Below are positions 14,352 to 24,815 of a stretch of 57,672 nucleotides of DNA, one piece after another. The DNA lies in assembly GCA_945905295.1 (NCBI GenBank), contig CAMDPX010000012.1, forward strand, positions 1 to 57,672. Reading direction: 5' to 3'. This stretch comes from Planctomyces sp. SH-PL62. GTDB lineage: Bacteria; Planctomycetota; Planctomycetia; Planctomycetales; Planctomycetaceae. The translations under genes were made by a program, and so were the position numbers. Every line of letters starts with the position of its first letter. The first letter of the stretch is position 1. The notes beneath the pieces are model-generated. The model worked only from the letters and a program-made list of their open reading frames with translations. It was not told where the DNA came from and did not search any database.

Positions 14352-17300
14352 ATGCAACTGACCAACTGGCTGCAGCGGATGTTTCCTCGGATGACTTCTT
14401 CACGCTACTGGGGAGCACACGCTGTGGTCCGCCGTCGCGAGTGCGAGTTGGCACGCGGTCAGCGTTGGTTGGAGCCTTTGGAAGCGCGGACGCTGCTGAC
14501 GACTGTGGTGATCGACTACTCGTTGGACACGAACAACTTCTTTGATACTCAGGACAAGAAGGATCTGCTGCAGACGGTCGCGGATTCACTGGCCAGCCGG
14601 CTAAATGACAATCTCTTGGCCATTACGCCCGGCCCATCCGGATTCGGCTTCCCTAACACCTGGGATACGATCTTCGATCACCCGGGGACGGGACTTGAAT
14701 TTAGCATCACCGATCTGACCGTGCCGGCCGACACGATCATCATCTACGCGGGTGGTCGTGAGCTGACGGCACCGACGGTCGGGCAGGGGGGGCCCGGCGG
14801 CTTCAGTACTTCGGGCACGACCGAGTTCAACGAAATTGTGGCGGCGCGAGGTCAGGCCGGTGCGCTGTTGGCGACGGAAACAGACTTCAGTCTCTTTGGT
14901 GGTGCGATCACCTTTGATACGGCCAACGAGTGGCACTTCGGGTTGACGACCGAAGGCTTGGACTCGAACGAGACCGACTTCTTTTCGGTCGCTCAGCACG
15001 AAGTTGGGCATCTGCTGGGAATCGGCACGGCGAGTTCTTGGCGGAATCAGGTGATCGACGGCAGCTTTGTCGGAGCGGCCTCAGTGATCTCGTTTGGCGG
15101 CGATGTTCCGCTCTTTGGTGATGAGACGCACTGGGCGGAAGACACGACTTCGAACGGTCAAATTGCGACCATGAATCCCATCTTGCTGAACGGCACTCGC
15201 GCGCTGTTCACCAATCTGGACTTCGCCGCGCTGAGCGATGTCGGCTGGGAAGTCGCTCCGGCGGTCACCGGCGAGCTACCGAGCGTCACGTTGAGCCTCT
15301 CGTTCGAGAACATCACGGAAGCCGGCGGCACGTCCACCGTCACGGCGACGTTGTCCGAGGAATCGGCTCAGGACGTCACGGTCGCTCTCAGCTTTGACGG
15401 CACGGCCACGATCGTCAGCGACTACACCCGCTCCGGCACGCAGATCGTGATCATGGCCGGCGACCTGACCGGCACCGTCACGCTCGCCGCCGTGCAGGAT
15501 GAATTGGATGAGGTGAGCGAGTTGATCGAGGTGGAGATCAGCAGCGTGACCAACGGCACTGAGTTCGAGACGCAACAAGTCATCGTCAGCATCACCGACG
15601 ACGATTCGCCGCAGGGGGTCGGTCTGCAATTGATCGATATCAATACCGAGCTTGGGGAAGGTTCGTTCCCTGGGAATCTGGTCGATGTCAACGGCACGCT
15701 GTTCTTCTCTGCCTTCGATGCAGAGCACCTCCGCGAACTCTGGAAAAGCGATGGGACCGTTGAAGGGACGGTGCTCGTCGCCGACATCAGCACCGATCCC
15801 AGCAATCCTTTCGGATCATCTCCCTTTGAGCTGACGAACGTGAATGGCACGCTGTTCTTCGTTGCCAATGACGACCTCCACGGCTTTGAGTTGTGGAAGA
15901 GCGACGGAACCGCCGAGGGAACGGTGCTGGTCAAAGACATCACGCCGGGGCCGGATGGCAATATCTCGGCGATCAGCGAACTGACGGCGGTGGGCAGCAC
16001 ACTTTTCTTTTCAGCGATCGACGACAAAGGGGTCGAGTTGTGGAAAAGCGATGGAACCGAAGAGGGCACCATGCGGGTATCGGACATTGCTCCAGACGAT
16101 GCGAGTTCGGTGCCGCAGTCTCTGACGAACGTCAATGGCACGTTGTTCTTTGTCGCCAACGATCAGGTTCACGGACTCGAACTTTGGAGAGTCGATCCGG
16201 TGACCGGTGCGGTCTTGATGCTCCGAGACATCGCCTCGGACATGTTCGATTCCGGCCCCGCCGACCTGACCGCCGTGGACGGCACGTTGTTCTTCTCCGC
16301 GACCGATGAGGAACACTCACGCGAGTTGTGGAAGAGTGATGGAACGGTCGAGGGGACGGTGTTCGTCAAAGACATCAATCCGAACGTCTTTTCGGGGACG
16401 ACGGTGGCACTCTCGTCCGATCCCCGATTTCTGGTGAACTTCAACGGCACGCTGTTCTTCTCGGCCGACGACGGAGAGCTTGGACACCAATTGTGGATGA
16501 GCGACGGCACGGAAGAAGGGACCGTCCTTGTCAAAGAGGTCTCGGTCGGATTTATCAGCTTCGGTCCCGAGTTCCTGACGGTGGTCAACGACACGTTGTT
16601 CTTCGTTGGCGAAGACGCGGAGGCGGGATACGAACTATTTATCAGCGATGGGACGACGGAAGGGACGCAGCTCCTCAAGGACATTCGGCCGCTGTCACTC
16701 GAGGGGAATGACTCGTTTGCCGAGAATCTGACGAACGTCGACGGCAGGCTGTATTTCACCGCCGATGACGGCACGACGGGACCGGCCTTGTGGACCAGCG
16801 ATGGCACGACCGCCGGAACCATGCTCGTCAGCGATATCGAACCGGATGAATTCGGTTTGGGGCCGACTCAATTGACGAGCGCGAACGGCCTCTTGTTCTT
16901 CACCGCCGACGATGGGACGAACGGCAATGAACTGTGGGTGTTGACTCCGCCCGCAGTGGCGCCGCCGCCGAACGTCACGCTGAGCCTCTCTTCGGCGACA
17001 CTCGCGGAAGCGGCCGGGACCACCGTCGTTACCGCGACGCTGTCGGCCGCTTCGGACATGGACGTGACGATCGTCTTGGGCTTCAGCGGCACTGCCACGA
17101 ATCCCGGTGACTACAACCGCTCGGCCACGCAGATCGTGATCGCCGCCGGCAACATGACCGGCACCGTCACGCTCACCGCCGTTCAAGACACTCGTGACGA
17201 AACCAACGAGACGATCGTCGTGGACATCACCGACACGATCAACGCCTTAACCCTCAACCAACAAGTCACCGCCACGATCATCGACGACGACGCGCCGCCG

Positions 17301-20300
17301 ACCGTCACCTTGAGCGTCACTCCGGCGACGATCGGAGAGAACGCGGGCCAAGCCGGACTCACCGCGACGTTGTCCGCCGTATCGGGTCGCGATGTCACCG
17401 TCTCTCTTGGCTTCGGCGGCACGGCCACGTTCACCGAGGACTACACGCGCACCGCCACGCAAATCGTGATCGCGGCCGGCAACATGACCGGCACGGCCAC
17501 GCTGACCGCCGTGCAGAACGCTCGCCACGAAACCAACGAGACAATCGCCGTCGAGGTCACCGGCGTGACCAACGGCACGGAATCCGGCACGCAGCAAATC
17601 ACCGTCACGATCACCGATGATGACCCGGTGAACAAGGCTCCGACCTTTACCAAAGGCCCCAACCAAACAACGTTGGAAGAGGTGGCTCAGTCCGTGAATT
17701 GGGCGACCGCGATCAGCGCCGGTGCGGGCGACCTGGGCCAACAGGTTCACTTCGAGGTCACGAACAACACGAACACGTCGTTGTTTGGTGTGTCGCCAGC
17801 GGTCTCGCCGACGGGAGTGCTGACATACACACCGGCCCCCAATGCGAATGGGACCGCGACCATCACCATCGTTCTGAAAGATGACGGCGGCACTGTGGAC
17901 GGCGGTAAGGATTCCAGTGCGGCGATGACTTTCACGATCACCGTCACCGCCGTGAACGACGCGCCGACCTTTACCAAGGGGCCGGATCAAACCGTGATCG
18001 AAGACGTTGCCGGAGTGCAGACTGTCACTGGCTGGGCCACGAATCTCTCCCGCGGCGCGGCGAATGAAATGGCTCAGACTTTGAAGTTCGTGGTGACGGG
18101 AAATACGAATCCCGCGTTGTTCAAAACTCCGCCAGCGATTTCGTCGCCGGCGAATTCGACCACGGGCGTGTTGACCTACGCGACCGCCGCGAACGCGAAT
18201 GGGTTCGCGGACATCACCATCCTCTTGGAGGACAACGGCGGCACGGCCAACGGCGGCTTAAACCGCAGCGCCGAGCAAACCTTTCGCATCACCGTCACCG
18301 CCGTGAACGACGCGCCGACAATCGTTGTGCCGGCGGCTCAAACGACGAACGAGGATACCGCCAAGCTCATTCCCGCCATCACGGTGGCGGACCTCGAAGC
18401 CACCACGCTGGATGTGAATTTGGCGGTCACTCGTGGTCAGCTCACGCTCGGTACCGTGACCGGGCTGACGTTCCAAAACAGCACGACCAACGGCAGCGCG
18501 AACGTGCGCATCCAAGGCAGCCAGACCGACGTCAACAATGCCTTGAAAACGCTGACTTACCTGCCGAACCAGAATGTGAGCGGCAGCGACACGCTGACGG
18601 CGACGGTTTCGGATTTGGGTGTGACCGGGACTGGCGGAACTCTGTCCGCCAGCAAAACGGTGGCCATCACGATCAAGCCGATCAACGACGCTCCGGTGCG
18701 GACGGCCGGAGTGCTGACCGCGATCAATGTGCTGGAAGACAGCGCGACCAGCACGGCGGCGTCGCTGGGCTTAAACAGTCTGACGTACGCTCCTGGACCG
18801 GCCACGGCCACCGATGAAATTGCGCCGCTGGCTCCAGCCGTGGCTCAGAAGCTGACGTTCAAGATCACGGCGATTCCGAATTTCGTGACGCTCTTCAAAC
18901 CGGATGGCACGACGCAGGTGAGACTGAATGGCCTCGTCACCGCGACGGAACTTCAAGGCTTGCAGTACAAGACCGTCGCCAATCTGTTCGGGACGGGCGA
19001 GCTGAAGTTCGCCGTGACAGACAACGGTTCGGGATCGCTTCCGAACGTGAATTCGCTCACCGAAACCTTGAGCATCACGGTCGCTCCTGTGAGCGACGCG
19101 CCGACGATCGCAAACATCGCCGACATCGCCATCGACGAAGACAAATCGACGGCGGCGATCGCGTTCAAGATCGACGACGCGGAAGACAAGCTGACGAGTT
19201 TGAACGCGCTGACGGTGACGGCCACGTCGTCGAACATCGGCCTGGTCCCCAACTCCGCCACGAACATCGTCCTTGGCGGGAGCTTGGGCAACCGCACGAT
19301 TCTGTTGAAGCCGCTCGCCAATCAATTCGGAGCGACGACGATTACCGTGACCGTCACTGACTCCAACCTCATGACCGCGACCGACACCTTTGTTCTGACC
19401 GTGCGGCCGATCAACGACGCACCGGTCGTGACCATCGCCACGTTGACCGTTCTGGAATACACGACGAACGGCTTCGTGGTCGGAACAGTGACCGCCACAG
19501 ATGCCGATCCGGCCGACAATCCCGCGTTTGAGTTTGTGCCGCTGGTCAACAACACGTTTGCCATCGATCGGACCACGGGACAGATCACCGTCAAAGACTT
19601 CACGAAAATCGACTTTGAAACGCTCGGCGTCTACAGGCTGACCGTGAAAGCCATTGATCCTCAAAATGCTTCGGCCACGGGCATCATTACCGTCAACGTG
19701 CAGGACCAAGCGTTCGATCTTCCGGTCATCACGCTGGGCGACACAGTCAACTCGGTCACGGTTGCCAGAGAGGCGAACAGTCTGGTCGTTCGGCAAGGGA
19801 CCACGAACTTGATTCCATCGACCACCCCGCCGCTGCCGGCCGTGATCGCGATCGAAGACATCGCGACGGTGGAGATCAACGGCGGCAGCTCTGCTGACAC
19901 GTTGTTGCTCGATCAGACGTTGAACACGGCGGGCACGGCGGCGAGTCACCGCTTCAAAGGTCGCATCCTCTTCAACGGACTCAACGGCAACGATGTGTTG
20001 GACGGTCGAGCAATCACGGTCGGCAGTTTCGGCGTCCAATTCGACGGCGGCGACGGCAACGATCTCGCCCAGGCCGGCGCGGAGATCGACACGCTGATCG
20101 GTGGAGCCGGCAACGACCTGCTCAGCGGCGGCAAAGGGAGCGACACCTACCGCTTTGCCGACCTCGCCGCCGACGCGACCGACGAGATCGACACGCTCAC
20201 CGAATTGCCGGGCACGGCCGAAGGAGCGGCCGACGTGTTGGACTTCAGTGCTCTGACCACCGACGTGGTCGTGAAGCTTACCAGCGAGACCGCGCTGGCG

Positions 20301-20687
20301 ACGCACGCTCACCGCGTCGTCAAAACCTCCGCGACAGGCACGATCAAGCTCGCACCGAACTTCGAAAACGGGACCGGCGGCGCGGGCAACGATTCGATTC
20401 TCGGCAGTGCCGTGGCCAACAGCCTGCTGGGCGGAGCCGGCATCGACACGATCATCGGCGGAGCCGGCAACGATACGCTCCGCGGCGGCGATGGCGATGA
20501 CACGCTGATCGGCGGTTTGGGAGCGGATTCCGTTTTCGGCGACTCCGGCAGCGACGTTGGACTCGGCGGTCGAGGCAGTGCGGCCCGCGGCGGTACGGGC
20601 GTCAGAGACGCGGGAGACATCCTGGACGCGTCCCTCGAAAGCATCAACGAAGCGTTCGCCACAGTCTTCGGGTTCGAGTCGTTGTGA
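14352..20687 (+). CDS. Giant secreted metzincin-like / Calx-beta / ELWxxDGT / RTX protein
   Basis: 2,111 residues from the ATG at 14352; upstream open sequence crosses two palindromes and looks non-coding. The N-terminus carries WLEPLEARTLLT, the planctomycete extracellular motif. A metalloprotease-like module follows: HEVGHLLGIG (about 216-225), a later HW in ETHWAED, and ATMNP as a Met-turn candidate. Then come one Calx-beta domain (about 307-418), some nine ELWKSDGTxEGT units (about 423-866; one degenerate, last truncated), two more Calx-beta domains ending TDDD, cadherin/Ig-like repeats with AVNDAPT linkers, and RTX GGxGNDxL repeats (about 1870-2070). Inferred calcium-dependent surface or secreted adhesin with possible proteolytic activity. 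Confidence 0.93.
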   Translation: MQLTNWLQRMFPRMTSSRYWGAHAVVRRRECELARGQRWLEPLEARTLLTTVVIDYSLDTNNFFDTQDKKDLLQTVADSLASRLNDNLLAITPGPSGFGFPNTWDTIFDHPGTGLEFSITDLTVPADTIIIYAGGRELTAPTVGQGGPGGFSTSGTTEFNEIVAARGQAGALLATETDFSLFGGAITFDTANEWHFGLTTEGLDSNETDFFSVAQHEVGHLLGIGTASSWRNQVIDGSFVGAASVISFGGDVPLFGDETHWAEDTTSNGQIATMNPILLNGTRALFTNLDFAALSDVGWEVAPAVTGELPSVTLSLSFENITEAGGTSTVTATLSEESAQDVTVALSFDGTATIVSDYTRSGTQIVIMAGDLTGTVTLAAVQDELDEVSELIEVEISSVTNGTEFETQQVIVSITDDDSPQGVGLQLIDINTELGEGSFPGNLVDVNGTLFFSAFDAEHLRELWKSDGTVEGTVLVADISTDPSNPFGSSPFELTNVNGTLFFVANDDLHGFELWKSDGTAEGTVLVKDITPGPDGNISAISELTAVGSTLFFSAIDDKGVELWKSDGTEEGTMRVSDIAPDDASSVPQSLTNVNGTLFFVANDQVHGLELWRVDPVTGAVLMLRDIASDMFDSGPADLTAVDGTLFFSATDEEHSRELWKSDGTVEGTVFVKDINPNVFSGTTVALSSDPRFLVNFNGTLFFSADDGELGHQLWMSDGTEEGTVLVKEVSVGFISFGPEFLTVVNDTLFFVGEDAEAGYELFISDGTTEGTQLLKDIRPLSLEGNDSFAENLTNVDGRLYFTADDGTTGPALWTSDGTTAGTMLVSDIEPDEFGLGPTQLTSANGLLFFTADDGTNGNELWVLTPPAVAPPPNVTLSLSSATLAEAAGTTVVTATLSAASDMDVTIVLGFSGTATNPGDYNRSATQIVIAAGNMTGTVTLTAVQDTRDETNETIVVDITDTINALTLNQQVTATIIDDDAPPTVTLSVTPATIGENAGQAGLTATLSAVSGRDVTVSLGFGGTATFTEDYTRTATQIVIAAGNMTGTATLTAVQNARHETNETIAVEVTGVTNGTESGTQQITVTITDDDPVNKAPTFTKGPNQTTLEEVAQSVNWATAISAGAGDLGQQVHFEVTNNTNTSLFGVSPAVSPTGVLTYTPAPNANGTATITIVLKDDGGTVDGGKDSSAAMTFTITVTAVNDAPTFTKGPDQTVIEDVAGVQTVTGWATNLSRGAANEMAQTLKFVVTGNTNPALFKTPPAISSPANSTTGVLTYATAANANGFADITILLEDNGGTANGGLNRSAEQTFRITVTAVNDAPTIVVPAAQTTNEDTAKLIPAITVADLEATTLDVNLAVTRGQLTLGTVTGLTFQNSTTNGSANVRIQGSQTDVNNALKTLTYLPNQNVSGSDTLTATVSDLGVTGTGGTLSASKTVAITIKPINDAPVRTAGVLTAINVLEDSATSTAASLGLNSLTYAPGPATATDEIAPLAPAVAQKLTFKITAIPNFVTLFKPDGTTQVRLNGLVTATELQGLQYKTVANLFGTGELKFAVTDNGSGSLPNVNSLTETLSITVAPVSDAPTIANIADIAIDEDKSTAAIAFKIDDAEDKLTSLNALTVTATSSNIGLVPNSATNIVLGGSLGNRTILLKPLANQFGATTITVTVTDSNLMTATDTFVLTVRPINDAPVVTIATLTVLEYTTNGFVVGTVTATDADPADNPAFEFVPLVNNTFAIDRTTGQITVKDFTKIDFETLGVYRLTVKAIDPQNASATGIITVNVQDQAFDLPVITLGDTVNSVTVAREANSLVVRQGTTNLIPSTTPPLPAVIAIEDIATVEINGGSSADTLLLDQTLNTAGTAASHRFKGRILFNGLNGNDVLDGRAITVGSFGVQFDGGDGNDLAQAGAEIDTLIGGAGNDLLSGGKGSDTYRFADLAADATDEIDTLTELPGTAEGAADVLDFSALTTDVVVKLTSETALATHAHRVVKTSATGTIKLAPNFENGTGGAGNDSILGSAVANSLLGGAGIDTIIGGAGNDTLRGGDGDDTLIGGLGADSVFGDSGSDVGLGGRGSAARGGTGVRDAGDILDASLESINEAFATVFGFESL

Positions 20688-20740
20688 GCGCCTATTCGAG
20701 AAGTCTGTCGCCTGGCTCTCCGAGTCTGTGAATAGATGAC

Positions 20741-20803
20741 GTGGGGCACGTTTTCAACGTGCCCAATCAGCCTGTTTTCGAGCACGTTGAAAACGTGCTC
20801 CAC
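20741..20803. repeat. Palindromic element (family G), copy 1
   Basis: GTGGGGCACGTTTTCAACGT plus GC (20741-20762) pairs with 20782-20803 with one mismatch. The arms themselves contain the shorter palindrome GCACGTTTTCAACGTGC. A second copy is at 50967-51019. It lies downstream of the giant protein and may help end its transcript. Confidence 0.85.
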
Positions 20804-20814
20804 GAAAACTTCAC

Positions 20815-20871
20815 AGCCTCTCCGATTCGGGACTTTTGCGAGAAAATACCCGACTCGGAGAGTCAGGCTAC
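20815..20871. repeat. Decayed family D palindrome
   Basis: CCCGACTCGGAGAGTCAGGC plus TAC at 20849-20871 is identical to the right arm of the element at 10049. The left arm (20815-20832, AGCCTCTCCGATTCGGGA) is shortened and diverged. Confidence 0.7.
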
Positions 20872-21243
20872 GGTTACAAGCCACTTTTCGGGCAGCCTCT
20901 GAGACAACCGAGTTTAGCCAACCTGCTTCCCAGCCGCTGGCGGCCAGAGTGACGAATCAGGCCCACATGCTCCGCCGGACGCTTACGCGTGGCTCTGCAA
21001 CTCGACTTTCAAAGCGAGTCACTTCCACTTCGTGAACCAAACACCAATCGGGAGCACGGTCGTTCTTCGCTCAATCCTCCGAAAGCGGATCGACCTCGAA
21101 TGTTGGACGTAGGACGGGCACTCTGGCTCGTCGCCGTGGGTAATGGAATCACCTATACGCGACTCAGGGGTTCGACGGATTTGCATTTTTGAAATCAGTG
21201 GCACAATCAAGTCCGTCAACGACAGCTTCTTCGATGGAGTGAT
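20872..21243. other. No convincing gene
   Basis: Short open frames occur on both strands, but none has a ribosome site or recognisable product. A fragment reading FEISGTIKSVNDSFFDGVIC near 21185-21245 looks protein-like but stops soon after, suggesting a decayed gene. Confidence 0.4.
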
Positions 21244-21504
21244 TTGTGGCCAATCATCTCCGCTGACTGCGACGAGCACACTCGGCCTCTCGAGCGGATC
21301 GCGTTTCGCCTGAATCGTATTTGGTCTCCGCCAGAGCTGGTGACGTTTGAGTCCTTCGATGGAGTACGCTCTTTGAGCAACAACTGGATCGGGACAGTTG
21401 GCTGGCAAGATTTGGATGAGATCTTCGGAATGACTGATCGACAATCAGCGCATGATGGCGCGCTGCGCGTTGGCACAGTCCTCCGCAGCAGGACGAGGGA
21501 CTGA
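21244..21504 (+). CDS. Possible small or remnant gene, unknown
   Basis: 86 codons from a TTG; amino-acid composition is balanced and contains ordinary-looking stretches (PPELVTFESFDGVRSL, NNWIGTVGWQDLDEIFGM). There is no good ribosome site, and the upstream frame is open to 21093 without an ATG. It could be the tail of a gene disrupted when the duplicated HD fragment arrived just downstream. Low confidence that it is expressed. Confidence 0.25.
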   Translation: MWPIISADCDEHTRPLERIAFRLNRIWSPPELVTFESFDGVRSLSNNWIGTVGWQDLDEIFGMTDRQSAHDGALRVGTVLRSRTRD

Positions 21505-21600
21505 CCGTACGGCGAAATAAGATTTGGTTGTGAGTTCGGCAATCGCAAAGTGCCAAGTGATTCCAGATGTCTTGAGCAACCGGCCGCGAAGAGTTCGTGT

Positions 21601-22281
21601 GGGGTGCCGACGCTGGTCAACTTCATTGAAACGCGAGCGAATCTATTTCGGACGATTTATTTTCATCGGACCGTGCGAGCAATTGATCTGGCCCTGGAAG
21701 AGATGTTCGGTCCGACGATGCTGCGGTTGTTCGGCGGTTCGGACGGGCAGCCGATGAATCCGCTGGAACATTTGGACGAATACCGGCGCTTGACCGAATC
21801 GACTTTTCTGGTCGATGTGCAGCGTTGGTCGCGAAGCTCCGACCCGGAATTGAAATCGTTCGGCGAGCAGTGGGACGCACTCCTGGCTCGGAACGTAACT
21901 TGGAAGATGGCAGTCGAGCGGACCTTCAACTTCCACGCCGGCCAGGCGGAACGGACTTCGATCTTCTCTGAGCCGGACTTGGTCGAGAAACGCATTCGCG
22001 CACACCTGCCCGCCGACTTGAGAGAAATTGAACTGAAGATCGACGTGGCTCGGCACTATCACCGTCCGAGCGGCCGGCTTCTCGCCGGCGGTCAGAGTTT
22101 CTTGCTCGACTCGGCCGGCGGCACACCGCGCGAACTACACGACGACGAGCTGTTTCAGGCGTTGCCGACCAGTTTCTCAATCTTTCAGGTTTATTCGAAG
22201 GATCATCGCCACGACGCGGCGTTGCATGCGGCCGTCAACTCTATCTTGGGCGCGGTGGCGGACTCAAAGACGAATATGTGA
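21601..22281 (+). pseudogene. Duplicated 3' fragment of the HD-domain gene
   Basis: A 681-bp segment aligns without gaps to 13211-13891, from GTGCCGACGCTGGTCAACTT to the shared TGA. Only scattered substitutions are seen, many at third positions (for example ELKSF for ELKSL, SIFQVYSK for SIFRVYAK). It encodes the C-terminal 226 residues but lacks the metal-binding HD half, so it cannot be the same enzyme. The frame is open a little upstream (to 21550), but that sequence is unrelated. Homology stops at the stop codon on the 3' side. Confidence 0.9.
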
Positions 22282-22421
22282 TGGTTGCTGGATTCGTTGC
22301 CGATGCTGTGATTTCGAGGCGTTGTCGATGCTCTGGAGTGCTCGGAACGGCACCAAACGACGCTGTAATCGCCGCTTTCCGACAGGCCACAGAAACCGCA
22401 GTGGGGCTACCGCAAGTCTTG

Positions 22422-22478
22422 ATTTTTGCGGTATTCAGCATTGTTTGCTGTATTCACCCTTGTTTGCGGTATTCACCC
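22422..22478. repeat. Three tandem copies of a 19-bp unit
   Basis: TTGTTTGCGGTATTCACCC-type units begin at 22422, 22441 and 22460; the first is more diverged. They lie in the roughly 440-base non-coding gap before the adhesin gene. Nothing else is recognisable in that gap. Confidence 0.75.
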
Positions 22479-22724
22479 CTGCGTAATTTGATTTTTCCTA
22501 AACATCCCAATGTTACAAGAATTGTGGCTGCGGTTGCTTTTTGTAAGTCTTGTCCGCAGATTGAGTTCCGTCTACGGCGACTCAAGCGGTCTCGCCAGGC
22601 CGGCGACGCGCGGAGATGGAGTCTTGAGTAGACGGTTCGATTGGGTAATTCCTCTTAACGAACGTCTTAATGGCCCGGAGTGCGTTTTTTTGATGCGCAT
22701 TTTTTACACAGAGAGAGAGTCACG

Positions 22725-24815
22725 ATGGTTTTCAGTGCTGCCAGTCTGATTCAGAGTCTATTTATTCCCACCAAATCCAAGTTTTCGAGAAGAAATCGTC
22801 GGACGAAAGGGTATCAATCGCGGCAGATGAACCGCGCACCTCAGTCGGGCTGGGTCGTTTCGCCACGTGCCGAGGGTTTGGAGGACCGAACTCTGCTGGC
22901 GTTTAACTTGAGCATCAGCACTTTGGCGACGACCGGTGTCACGAGCGTTGTTTCTGGCGGGAACCGGACCTTCACGGCGACGGCGGACGACGCGAACATC
23001 AACGTCGCCGAAATCCAGGCGGAATTTGTCGCGAATCTGAACGTCGTCATCAGCAACGGCAGCATGGGTGGCCAGCCGGGAAACATCAGTTGGAATTCAG
23101 CACTCGACTTCAACGGCTTCGACGGCACTCAGACGCTGACGATCAATACCGATCCCAGCGGTGCCAGCGCGTCGTTTACTCTGTTGAATGTCAGCATCTC
23201 GGACAGCGTCGCCGGCGGCGAGGTTCTGAATATTGTCATCAACGCACACAACGGCGTCCTCCTCTCAGGGGCGAATGCAGACGTGACGACCGGCGATGGT
23301 TCATTCACCGTCAATGCCGACATCGACGCCAACGGCACGGGCACCTTCACCTCGGGCGATGCGGGCAGCGCGGTCTCGGCGACAAGCGGTGCGGTCTCCA
23401 TCACCGCCGCGGATGTTGCTCTGACGGGAACGCTTGCCGGGACGTCGACCATTGCGCTCACTCCGTCGGTCGCCAGCAGCACGATCGGAATTGGCGCGGG
23501 GTCCACGGGAACATTCCAACTTCTGACCAGCGATCTAGCTCAACTGACCAATGGCTTCAGCTCAATCACGATCGGCGACGCGACCAACGGCACGGGCGCG
23601 GTGGACATTAACAGTTCGACATTCAACGACCCGATCACGATCGTCGGCGGTTCGATCGCAGTGACGGAGCTGAATGCCGGCTTGAACGATGTGACGCTGA
23701 CCGCTCGCACGGGCGCAATCACGGATGGTGGTAACGACAGCACGGACATTATCGGCGGCAAGGTGAATTTGGTCGTGATGGCCAGCGGGAACGAGATCGG
23801 CGTCGCCGGGCCAGTGGGTGGACCTTCCGACCCACTCGAGATTGATGTGGCGACCCTGCTCAATGCCAGCACCGTGGACGGCCACATCACCTTGGAGGAT
23901 GTGGGGGGCAACTTGCCGCTGGGTGTCCTGAATGCCGGCGCTGCGATGATTCTGCTGACCACCAGAGACGGCGCGATGACCGATGGGAATGACGGTATCG
24001 GGGCCGCCAACCTGACGGCAGCAGCGGGCGTGAACTTAACGACCAACGGATTTCTATTCGGAATTATTCTCGGCACCGCGATCGGTACCGAGGTCCGACC
24101 CATTCGGACCGTCACCGGATCGCTCTCGGCCACCACCAGCAACGGGGGCATTTTTGTTTCCGATTCAAACGCTCCGGGACTCATCATCAAGAACGTGCTG
24201 GCGAAAGAAGGGGGCTTCGGTCCGATCGTCGACGCGAGTAATCATGTCTCCGTGAACGCGGGCTCTCCGCACGCGGGCACCTTCGACGTCAGCATCACGG
24301 CGCAAGGGCCGATTGTGCTCAACAGTGTCATGGCACCTGATGCCGTCACGCTCAACTCCACAACAGGGGCCATTCTGGACTCGAATCAGCAGTTGACCGA
24401 CGTCCTGGCTCGAACGGTGAACCTGATTGCCAGCGGCGCGATCGGCCAGGTGACCGACGCCATCGAAATGACGGCCGAGAGCTTCAGTGCTAGCACAATG
24501 GATGGTGGCATCTTCCTCGCGGAAACACTCGTGGGAACGGCGGCGTCCGTCGTGGCTGGAGGGGCGAATAACAACGTCGTCGTGACGAGTTCGGCATCGA
24601 GCTTGCGCCTGGGCACCATCACAGCGCAGGGCAACGTGACGGTCAAGAACGACGCGGGATCGCTGGTCGATAGCAATGGCGCGACGTTGAATGTCACTGG
24701 CCAGATGGTCGATTTGATCGGGAAGTCTGGTATTGGAACTTCGACCGATCCGATTGAGACGACCGCTTTCGATCTGGTCGCCACAGCCAGCGACCTCGCC
24801 GCGCCCATTTTGTGA
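22725..24815 (+). CDS. N-terminal part of a frameshift-split giant beta-repeat adhesin
   Basis: 696 residues from the ATG at 22725, preceded by a purine-rich GAGAGAGAG. An earlier in-frame ATG at 22680 gives an unlikely leader. A basic N-terminus is followed by GLEDRTLLA, the planctomycete extracellular motif. Repetitive beta-strand sequence follows, with units such as GGIFVSDSNAPGL and GGIFLAE, as in filamentous-hemagglutinin-like parallel beta-helices. It ends at TGA 24813-24815 directly after AAPIL. One extra T in the TTTT at 24808-24811 would give AAPIFVTETDG, restoring the recurring xxIFVxE motif and joining the next frame. Confidence 0.85.
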   Translation: MVFSAASLIQSLFIPTKSKFSRRNRRTKGYQSRQMNRAPQSGWVVSPRAEGLEDRTLLAFNLSISTLATTGVTSVVSGGNRTFTATADDANINVAEIQAEFVANLNVVISNGSMGGQPGNISWNSALDFNGFDGTQTLTINTDPSGASASFTLLNVSISDSVAGGEVLNIVINAHNGVLLSGANADVTTGDGSFTVNADIDANGTGTFTSGDAGSAVSATSGAVSITAADVALTGTLAGTSTIALTPSVASSTIGIGAGSTGTFQLLTSDLAQLTNGFSSITIGDATNGTGAVDINSSTFNDPITIVGGSIAVTELNAGLNDVTLTARTGAITDGGNDSTDIIGGKVNLVVMASGNEIGVAGPVGGPSDPLEIDVATLLNASTVDGHITLEDVGGNLPLGVLNAGAAMILLTTRDGAMTDGNDGIGAANLTAAAGVNLTTNGFLFGIILGTAIGTEVRPIRTVTGSLSATTSNGGIFVSDSNAPGLIIKNVLAKEGGFGPIVDASNHVSVNAGSPHAGTFDVSITAQGPIVLNSVMAPDAVTLNSTTGAILDSNQQLTDVLARTVNLIASGAIGQVTDAIEMTAESFSASTMDGGIFLAETLVGTAASVVAGGANNNVVVTSSASSLRLGTITAQGNVTVKNDAGSLVDSNGATLNVTGQMVDLIGKSGIGTSTDPIETTAFDLVATASDLAAPIL

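Noticed and set aside
18771-20312. Long open frame antisense to the metzincin/RTX gene
   Set aside because: It mirrors repetitive Ala/Asp/Gly-rich coding DNA on the plus strand; it has no ribosome site and no protein-like domains.
22278-22631. 117-codon plus-strand frame before the adhesin
   Set aside because: It covers 19-bp tandem repeats, is Cys/Arg-rich, and has no ribosome site.
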